This document shows positions 15,123 to 19,775 of a DNA stretch of 19,775 nt, piece after piece. Both the position numbers and the translations under genes were made by a program. The DNA is taken from contig URGY01000009.1 of NCBI GenBank assembly GCA_900547505.1, positions 1 through 19,775 on the forward strand. Direction: 5' to 3'. Numbering within the stretch: position 1 is the stretch's first letter; each line of letters begins with the position of its first letter. Below the pieces are notes generated by a model, which had not been told where the DNA came from, made no database searches, and saw nothing but the letters and a program-made list of their open reading frames with translations. The DNA comes from an uncultured Collinsella sp. (GTDB lineage Bacteria > Actinomycetota > Coriobacteriia > Coriobacteriales > Coriobacteriaceae).

Positions 15123-16076
15123 CTATTTACCGGCGGCGCGCAGAGCTACGTAGGCGGCACCGATGATACCGGCGTCGTTTCCGAGCGAAGCAACCTTAAT
15201 GGGCGTCTCGCGCGAGGCGGAGAGCGCGTACTGCTTAAAGTGCTCGCGAACCTTGTCGAGGTAAACATCGGCCGAGGCGGAGGCGCCGCCGCCGATGAGG
15301 AACATCTCGGGGTCGACCACGTTGGCGATAAGTGCCAGGGCGCGACCGAGATAGTCGGCCATGGTATCGGCCGCGGCCAGCGCGAGCTTGTCGCCCTCGC
15401 GACAAGCCTGGAACACGTCCTTGGAATCGGAGGGGCCGGTCAGCTCGATGGGCTCGACGCCCGCCTTCTTGCACTCGGCAAGGTAGTTGCTCACCACGCC
15501 GGTGGCGCTGGAATACTGCTCCAGGTGGCCATGGCCGCCGCAGCCGCAGGTGCGCTCCTCGGCCGGGTTCAGGCACATGTGGCCAATCTCGCCGCCAGCA
15601 CCCACAACGCCCGATACCACGTCGCCGTTAACGATAACGCCGCCGCCCACGCCGGTACCAATGGTGACCATCACCACGTTCTGTACGCCCTTGGCAGAGC
15701 CGAGCCAGGCCTCGCCCATAGCAGCAGCGTTGGCGTCGTTCTCGTACTTAACGACCGCGTCGGGGCAGTGCTCCTGGATGGCAATCTTGAGCTCGGGCAG
15801 GTTGATGGCGATGTTGGCCTTGACCTTGGCATCGCCCGATGCCGGGATGGGGCACGGAACGGCCAGGCCAATGCCCGACACAAAGGCACGCGGAATCTGG
15901 GCCTTGGCGACCACCTGGTCGATAGCCTCGGTCACCGCGGCAAAGCCCGCAGCGTCAACGATGGGAGGCGTGGGCACGCTGGCCTTAGCAAGCAGGTTTC
16001 CGTCCTCGTCGAACAGGCCCTCCTTGACCGAAGTGCCGCCGACGTCAATGCCGATGTAGTACTGCTTAGGTTCCAT
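15123..16076 (-). CDS. ROK-family sugar kinase (glucokinase-like)
   Basis: ROK kinases phosphorylate glucose or related hexoses with ATP. The 317-residue protein has the phosphate-binding IDVGGTSVKEG (10-20), the catalytic Asp114 in ENDANAAAMGE, VTIGTGVGGG (137-146), and H166 in GEIGHMCLN. The zinc motif reads C177-G-C179-G-G-H-G-H184-L-E186, where ROK proteins normally have a third Cys at 184. No N-terminal helix-turn-helix is present, so it is an enzyme, not a NagC-type repressor. The frame extends to a TTG at 16142 inside a repeat; AAAGGTGG (16083-16090) six bases before the ATG at 16076 decides the start. It diverges from gntR and manA, so mannose, fructose or glucose are candidate substrates. 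Glucokinase is the usual default name. Confidence 0.9.
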   Translation of the reverse strand: MEPKQYYIGIDVGGTSVKEGLFDEDGNLLAKASVPTPPIVDAAGFAAVTEAIDQVVAKAQIPRAFVSGIGLAVPCPIPASGDAKVKANIAINLPELKIAIQEHCPDAVVKYENDANAAAMGEAWLGSAKGVQNVVMVTIGTGVGGGVIVNGDVVSGVVGAGGEIGHMCLNPAEERTCGCGGHGHLEQYSSATGVVSNYLAECKKAGVEPIELTGPSDSKDVFQACREGDKLALAAADTMADYLGRALALIANVVDPEMFLIGGGASASADVYLDKVREHFKQYALSASRETPIKVASLGNDAGIIGAAYVALRAAGK

Positions 16077-16082
16077 GGGAGC

Positions 16083-16090
16083 CCACCTTT
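16083..16090 (-). promoter_or_regulatory. Ribosome binding site deciding the ROK kinase start
   Basis: AAAGGTGG lies six bases before the ATG at 16076. It excludes the upstream TTG at 16142, which would add 22 residues encoded partly by an intergenic repeat. Confidence 0.7.
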
Positions 16091-16130
16091 CTCGTTTAAA
16101 CATTGCCTGTATGGTACCGCTCCCAAGGCA

Positions 16131-16171
16131 AAAACCTACCAAAAAGGGACAGGTTTGTTTTGGTAGGTTTT
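16131..16171. repeat. Inverted repeat 4 (14-bp perfect arms, GGGACAGG in the loop)
   Basis: AAAACCTACCAAAA (16131-16144) pairs exactly with TTTTGGTAGGTTTT (16158-16171). The 13-base loop is AGGGACAGGTTTG. It lies 55 bases upstream of the ROK kinase start, in the gap shared with gntR. It shares GGGACAGGTT with repeat 3 on the other side of the kinase gene. Confidence 0.9.
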
Positions 16172-16359
16172 ATCCGGGGAAGCACAGAGTACGAGATTCG
16201 GTTCGCTGGGTGTTATATCGGTTCGGCCCCGTCCTCGGACCGATCATTTATCAACACGGCACTACTCAGATGTTTATCATTTAAAACGCTCTAATTTTAC
16301 AAGCGGGGCGACTTTTAATTTTATCTTTCTCGAACTTTTCAATAACTCAATAGAGATAC

Positions 16360-16389
16360 TTGGGTGTTAACTATACTTTCTTTTATACT
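16360..16389 (+). promoter_or_regulatory. Candidate promoter of gntR-manA
   Basis: TTGGGT (16360-16365) and TATACT (16384-16389) are separated by 18 bases. A second TATACT lies at 16372-16377. Transcription would start a few bases before the AAAGGAGG ribosome site. GTTAAC lies between the boxes and might be part of an operator, but no clear HutC-type palindrome is seen. Confidence 0.4.
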
Positions 16390-16401
16390 CAATCAAGTTG
16401 G

Positions 16402-16409
16402 AAAGGAGG
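16402..16409 (+). promoter_or_regulatory. Ribosome binding site deciding the gntR start
   Basis: AAAGGAGG lies four bases before the ATG at 16414. The frame opens earlier, at an ATG at 16360, but that lies inside the probable promoter. Confidence 0.75.
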
Positions 16410-16413
16410 TTCC

Positions 16414-17133
16414 ATGATTCCCAAATACGAGGCGATAGCTGCAGATATTCGTCGCACTATCGAGGATGGTGCTCTTAAACCGGGCGACAAGCTTCCCACC
16501 GTCGTTGAGTTCTGCGAGCTCTATAGCGTTTCCAAAATCACCGTCAAACGAGCTATTGAACAAATCACCGAGGAAGGCCTTATTACCAGCCGGCGCGGAT
16601 CGGGTACCTACGTTAAGGACACGGCGGGACTTCCCGGACAGGCGTTTTTCCAGGGCAAAAACGACCGTGCCCAGGGCTTTTCGTATGAGCACCGCGGGGA
16701 GAAGGTTACCTCAGTGGTCTACGATTTCTCGATTGTTAATCCACCAGCGGACATCGCAGCCCAGCTGGGAATTGCCGAGGATGACTTTGCCTATCAGATC
16801 GTGCGCGTGCGTCAGGCCGACGAGAAGCCCATCGTTATCGAGTACACCTACATGCCCCTCGAGCTGATTCCAGGCCTTAAAAAGAAGGACCTGTACGAAT
16901 CGCTCTATCGCTTCATCCGCGAGCAATGTGGCCTGAAGATTTCGAGCTTTCACCGTACCATTCGCGCCGTGGCAGCAACCGAGGAAGAAGCCGAGCGTCT
17001 GGACACCAAACCTGGCTCTCCCCTGCTCGAGCTCACCCAGATTGGCTTTTTGGACAGCGGTGCCGCCTTTGAGTATTCGACCTCGCGCAACGTTGGCGAC
17101 CGCTTTGAGTTGCACAATGTAACGTTGGCGTAG
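16414..17133 (+). CDS. GntR-family (HutC/UTRA) transcriptional regulator
   Basis: The 239-residue protein has an N-terminal winged helix of the GntR type (about 3-68): YEAIAADIRRTIEDGALKPGDKLPT, then VSKITVKRAIEQITEEGLI and the wing RRGSGTYVKD. A C-terminal UTRA ligand domain (about 95-235) includes FAYQIVRVRQADEKPIVIEYTYMP and the closing FEYSTSRNVGDRFELHNV. UTRA domains usually bind a sugar phosphate or other small metabolite that releases the protein from DNA. Its position, divergent from a ROK kinase and 74 bases before manA, suggests it controls this hexose module in response to a hexose phosphate. That target is inferred. The start is the ATG at 16414. Confidence 0.92.
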   Translation: MIPKYEAIAADIRRTIEDGALKPGDKLPTVVEFCELYSVSKITVKRAIEQITEEGLITSRRGSGTYVKDTAGLPGQAFFQGKNDRAQGFSYEHRGEKVTSVVYDFSIVNPPADIAAQLGIAEDDFAYQIVRVRQADEKPIVIEYTYMPLELIPGLKKKDLYESLYRFIREQCGLKISSFHRTIRAVAATEEEAERLDTKPGSPLLELTQIGFLDSGAAFEYSTSRNVGDRFELHNVTLA

Positions 17134-17163
17134 GATTTTGTAGTCATACGGGCGCTCGTTTTG

Positions 17164-17182
17164 CGCCGCTTTGCGCGGCGCC
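17164..17182. repeat. GC-rich hairpin between gntR and manA
   Basis: GCGCCGC (from about 17164) can pair with GCGGCGC around a short T-containing loop, with further GGGCGC/GCGCCC pairing outside. No T-run follows, so read-through from gntR into manA is likely. The hairpin may reduce manA transcript or affect mRNA stability. Confidence 0.35.
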
Positions 17183-17195
17183 CGCGCAACACAAT

Positions 17196-17200
17196 GGAGG
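17196..17200 (+). promoter_or_regulatory. Ribosome binding site deciding the manA start
   Basis: GGAGG is one base from the ATG at 17202, too close, and seven bases from the in-frame ATG at 17208, which is therefore taken as the start. Confidence 0.7.
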
Positions 17201-17207
17201 TATGAAT

Positions 17208-18140
17208 ATGTCCGATTTGATTAAACTGACGCCGATCTTCCGCAAGAAGATCTGGGGTGGTCGCCAGCTCGAAACCGTATTTGGTTACGACATTCCCGAA
17301 GGTCCCATCGGTGAGTTCTGGGCTATCTCGGCCCATCCCAACGGCGACTGCCAGATTGCTGGGGGACCGTACGCCGGCCACACGCTGTCGTGGCTGTGGG
17401 CCGAGCACCGTGAGCTTTTTGGCAATTGCGAGGGCAAGGAGTTCCCGCTGCTCATTAAGATTCTGGACGCCAAGGACGACCTTTCGATCCAGATTCATCC
17501 CAACGACGAGTACGCCGCCGAGCACGAGAACGGCAGCCTGGGTAAAACCGAGTGCTGGTACGTGCTGGATTGCGAGCCCGGCGCCACGATCATCGTCGGC
17601 CAGCGTGCTAAAGACCGCACAGAGGCCGCACAGATGATTAAGGACGGCCGCTGGGACGACATGCTCAACGTACTGCCGATCCACAAGGGCGACTTTTTCC
17701 AGATTGATTCCGGTACCGTTCACGCCATCAAGGCCGGCACGCTCATTTTGGAAACGCAGCAGTCGTGCGACGTGACGTATCGCCTGTACGATTACGACCG
17801 CCCCGGCACCGACGGCAAACTGCGTCCCCTGCACATTGAGCAGAGCCTCGACTGCATCGACTTTGATGCTCAGGCTCCGACCGACGGCACGGTGACCGCG
17901 CCCGAGGTGGACGGCGTGACCGAGCTCGAGTCCAACCCCTGCTACGCCGTCGATCGCGTGCGCGTCAACGGCAGCAAGACCCTCGACCAGCGCTGGCCCT
18001 TCATGTGCCTGTCGGTCATCGACGGCGAAGGCACCGTCTGCGGCGACCCCGTCCACAAGGGAAGCCACCTGCTGGCCCCGAGCACCGTCAGCTCCATCGA
18101 CCTCGAAGGCAAGATGGAACTGATCATCAGCCACCTCTAG
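17208..18140 (+). CDS. manA: Mannose-6-phosphate isomerase, class I
   Basis: ManA interconverts mannose 6-phosphate and fructose 6-phosphate, linking mannose use to glycolysis and supplying mannose for glycans. The 310-residue protein is the short Firmicutes-type form. It has an N-terminal FRKKIWGGRQL, GEFWAIS (35-41), the zinc-binding QIHPND (95-100, H97), GKTECWY with E115, SGTVHAI with H172, and the catalytic-region YRLYDYDRPG (R192). The zinc ligands agree with those known for Bacillus-type enzymes. The C-terminal part is a second, degenerate cupin domain. It follows the GntR regulator by 74 bases and is probably co-transcribed. A hairpin at 18167-18200 follows. Confidence 0.95.
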   Translation: MSDLIKLTPIFRKKIWGGRQLETVFGYDIPEGPIGEFWAISAHPNGDCQIAGGPYAGHTLSWLWAEHRELFGNCEGKEFPLLIKILDAKDDLSIQIHPNDEYAAEHENGSLGKTECWYVLDCEPGATIIVGQRAKDRTEAAQMIKDGRWDDMLNVLPIHKGDFFQIDSGTVHAIKAGTLILETQQSCDVTYRLYDYDRPGTDGKLRPLHIEQSLDCIDFDAQAPTDGTVTAPEVDGVTELESNPCYAVDRVRVNGSKTLDQRWPFMCLSVIDGEGTVCGDPVHKGSHLLAPSTVSSIDLEGKMELIISHL

Positions 18141-18166
18141 TTCGCACCAACAACCCAAACGCAACA

Positions 18167-18200
18167 AGGGGCTCCCCCGTTCATCAACGGAGGAGCCCCT
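18167..18200. terminator. Hairpin after manA, probable terminator
   Basis: AGGGGCTCC (18167-18175) pairs with GGAGCCCCT (18192-18200), extended inside by CCGTT/AACGG after one mismatch, with a 4-base loop. It lies 26 bases after the manA stop. The T-run is missing on both sides, so termination strength is uncertain. Confidence 0.6.
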
Positions 18201-18239
18201 ACTCGTATCTATAAATCAGCCCACCCGGCTCTCCAGATC

Positions 18240-18268
18240 AAAAAGCGAACGAGCGGAGCGACGTTCGC
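18240..18268 (-). terminator. Rho-independent terminator of pcrA
   Basis: On the minus strand GCGAACG (18268-18262) pairs with CGTTCGC (18251-18245), and five T residues follow at 18244-18240. It ends the helicase transcript after the large palindrome, about 155 bases beyond the stop. Confidence 0.75.
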
Positions 18269-18284
18269 AAACAACGTTATCTAA

Positions 18285-18414
18285 GGACCTGGGCGGGCGT
18301 ATGGGACAACATCGATCGCGAGTTCCGCACGCAAAGGAGAGCACTTAATGTGCTCTCCGTCTTGCGCAGGACTGCCCGAGCAGGCGATGTTGCCCCATAC
18401 GCCCGCCCAGGTCC
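18285..18414. repeat. 130-bp near-perfect palindrome with nested hairpin
   Basis: Bases 18285-18314 and 18385-18414 are reverse complements over 30 bases with one mismatch. Inside lies a second hairpin, GGAGAGCAC (18336-18344) with GTGCTCTCC (18350-18358) around TTAAT, partly extended by GCAA/TTGC. It begins 7 bases after the helicase stop and would be transcribed with it. No T-run adjoins it. It could be a mobile palindrome, an RNA-stabilising 3' structure or a small RNA. Confidence 0.85.
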
Positions 18415-18421
18415 GCCGGGA

Positions 18422-19726
18422 TCACGACAGCTTGACGATCGGTGCAAAACCTTTCATTAGCTTTTTGGTCTGGCCGGTCTTCTCGAATTGGACCTCGATC
18501 ATGTCTCCGGCGACCGAGATCACGGTGCCCGTGCCAAAGGTCTTATGACTCACGGTATCGCCCGCGGCAAAGTCCTGCGATGCGCTGGCGCGATCGACCT
18601 TGCGCTCCACCGTCGGCGACACCTTGGATGACGGCTTTTTGGCTCGCGGCGCGCCCGAGCCAAAGGTCGAGGCAACACGGCCGGCGTCGGGCGAAACCCC
18701 ACGATGGCGCTCGGTGCCATAAGTGCTGCCGCCAAAGAAGTCATCGAAGCTCGATCCGCTGCGCGATCCAGAGCCGCCGGTCGAGCGCGTATGCGAGCCA
18801 AACACCTTGCCGCCATACATATCCGAGCCCATACCCGAGCCAAAGGTGCCGTGACGGTCGCCGCGCTTCTCCCAGCCCGTGCCCTCAAACCCGGCAGAAC
18901 CGATACCGCTAAACTCGATGTCCTCAAACGGAATCTCGTTGAGGAAGCGCGAGCGCGGATTGGCAGAGGTCGAGCCGTAGGTGCGACGCGTGGCCGCATA
19001 GGTCAGGAACAGGCGCTTGCGAGCACGCGTGATGGCGACGTAGGCCAAGCGGCGCTCCTCCTCGAGCTTGCCCGGATCGTCACTACCGCCAAAATCGTGC
19101 ACGTGCGGGAAGATACCCTCCTCCATGCCGGCCACGAACACCGCCGGGAACTCCAGGCCCTTGGCGGAGTGGATGGTCATCATGGTAATGGCATGCGTCT
19201 CGCCGGCCAGGGAATCCAAGTCGGAGCGCAGGGCTAGCCACTCCATGAGTGCCGGCAGCGCCTTACAGGTGAGCGGACCGTAGGTGCGCTCGATCTCGTC
19301 GGCATGCACGGCGCCCGCCGGCAGCTCAGTCGGCGCGGCATACGCGTTGCCCGCGATGGCGGCGGCCAGGGCATCCTGCGGAGAAAGCGCCGGAGCGGCC
19401 AGGCTATCGAGCGGATTGGAACCCGCGGCATCACGCGCGCCAACGAGCGCCTCAAACGAAGACACGGGCGCAGACGGGCCGGGCTCGGGCGCGGGCGCGC
19501 TCACCACAACGGGCTCGGGCTCAACGTCGGCGGGCACATCGGCAACACCAGCAGCGCGCAGCTCTTCCAAGCTCTCGAGCGTGCCTTCGATATCCTCGTG
19601 CGTCTCCTCAAATTCGGCAGCGACACCCAGGAATTCCTGGATGTTCTCGGCGCGGCTCTCGGACTCCATGGTGCCCTCGGCACGGAAAGCCTGCAGCAGG
19701 CCCGTCTTATCGACAATCATCTCGAC
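18422..19726 (-). CDS. pcrA: PcrA/UvrD-type ATP-dependent DNA helicase, N-terminus missing
   Basis: Only the C-terminal 434 residues are present; the gene runs into the right-hand adapter, and the first real codon is GTC at 19726. PcrA/UvrD is a superfamily 1 helicase acting in nucleotide excision repair, replication restart and RNA polymerase backtracking. Motif V (TIHSAKGLEFPAVF, about 184-197) and motif VI (EERRLAYVAITRAR, about 223-236) are intact. The C-terminus from about 386 (FAAGDTVSHKTFGTGTVISV) is the Tudor-like RNA-polymerase-binding domain of PcrA. Two unusual regions are seen: a Pro/Ala/Glu-rich insert (about 60-140) before motif V, and a Gly/Ser-rich linker (about 275-365) before the Tudor domain. 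A frame starting at 19741 with residues MYKRQ is an adapter translation. Confidence 0.93.
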   Translation of the reverse strand, partial: VEMIVDKTGLLQAFRAEGTMESESRAENIQEFLGVAAEFEETHEDIEGTLESLEELRAAGVADVPADVEPEPVVVSAPAPEPGPSAPVSSFEALVGARDAAGSNPLDSLAAPALSPQDALAAAIAGNAYAAPTELPAGAVHADEIERTYGPLTCKALPALMEWLALRSDLDSLAGETHAITMMTIHSAKGLEFPAVFVAGMEEGIFPHVHDFGGSDDPGKLEEERRLAYVAITRARKRLFLTYAATRRTYGSTSANPRSRFLNEIPFEDIEFSGIGSAGFEGTGWEKRGDRHGTFGSGMGSDMYGGKVFGSHTRSTGGSGSRSGSSFDDFFGGSTYGTERHRGVSPDAGRVASTFGSGAPRAKKPSSKVSPTVERKVDRASASQDFAAGDTVSHKTFGTGTVISVAGDMIEVQFEKTGQTKKLMKGFAPIVKLS

Positions 19727-19775
19727 CTGTCTCTTATACACATCTGACGCTGCCGACGAATAGCCTTGTGTAGAT
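19727..19775. other. Sequencing adapter (Nextera read-1 end plus i5 index), not genomic
   Basis: CTGTCTCTTATACACATCT (19727-19745) is the transposase mosaic end. GACGCTGCCGACGA (19746-19759) is the rest of the read-1 adapter. ATAGCCTT (19760-19767) fits the complement of i5 index AAGGCTAT, and GTGTAGAT (19768-19775) begins the P5 sequence. The contig ends because reads ran into adapter. Confidence 0.97.

Larger units (their letters stand above)
16077..16413. other. 337-bp divergent regulatory gap
   Basis: The gap lies between the ROK kinase and gntR starts. It holds repeat 4, an imperfect hairpin with arms around ATCGGTTCG (16217-16225) and CGGACCGAT (16236-16244), and an AT-rich 150 bases before gntR. 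Promoters for both directions, and probably the GntR operator, should lie here. No small gene is evident. Confidence 0.6.

Noticed and set aside
3432..16171. Spaced palindromes as a possible CRISPR array
   Set aside because: The copies are kilobases apart, have different stems and no regular spacers, and no cas gene is present.
16950..18167. A 405-codon minus-strand frame opposite gntR and manA
   Set aside because: It spans two well-supported plus-strand genes and their gap and has no recognisable domain.

Overview
The window is a high-GC fragment that looks like Collinsella or a close relative (Coriobacteriia, Actinomycetota). This rests on base composition, strong GGAGG-type ribosome sites, the gene content, and the tmk-holB-ricT order shared with Gram-positives. 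I could not run a search, so the genus is an inference. Both ends are sequencing adapter: bases 1-25 and 19727-19775 match Illumina Nextera sequence, and the right end also carries an i5 index. The genomic insert is therefore 26-19726, and the genes at both ends are cut.

Layout, left to right. (1) 26-3329, minus strand: tmk, holB and ricT (C-terminus missing), a replication and regulation operon. (2) 3432-4670: a 23-bp inverted repeat, a plus-strand gene for a zinc-ribbon single-pass membrane protein, a second inverted repeat and a bidirectional terminator. (3) 4697-9808, minus: tatA-tatC-hypA-hypB, then a type IA topoisomerase with archaeal-like active-site motifs, four C-terminal zinc fingers and a Lys/Thr/Ala tail. 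(4) 9962-11632, minus: a class-Ic aminotransferase followed by a lone STAS anti-sigma antagonist. (5) 11781-12408: a small plus-strand hypothetical gene, then a 373-bp AT-richer gap holding a candidate 188-bp element with terminal inverted repeats and a terminator. (6) 12409-14954, minus: nhaA and the family II pyrophosphatase ppaC. (7) 15071-18140: a sugar-phosphate group, with a ROK kinase (minus) diverging from a GntR/HutC regulator and manA (plus). (8) 18141-19726: hairpins, a 130-bp near-perfect palindrome, and the C-terminal part of a PcrA/UvrD helicase (minus).

Most genes are housekeeping. The ROK kinase, GntR regulator and mannose-6-phosphate isomerase plausibly form one hexose-use module. 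HypA and HypB share an operon with Tat translocase genes, which fits maturation and export of a nickel enzyme encoded elsewhere.

The least explained part is the intergenic DNA. Four gaps carry palindromes whose stems are unrelated in sequence but which all place a GGGAC core directly after the 5' stem. Two of them flank the ROK kinase gene. Together with the 188-bp and 130-bp elements they suggest REP-like or MITE-like repeats. I saw no rRNA, tRNA, CRISPR array, complete insertion sequence or prophage.
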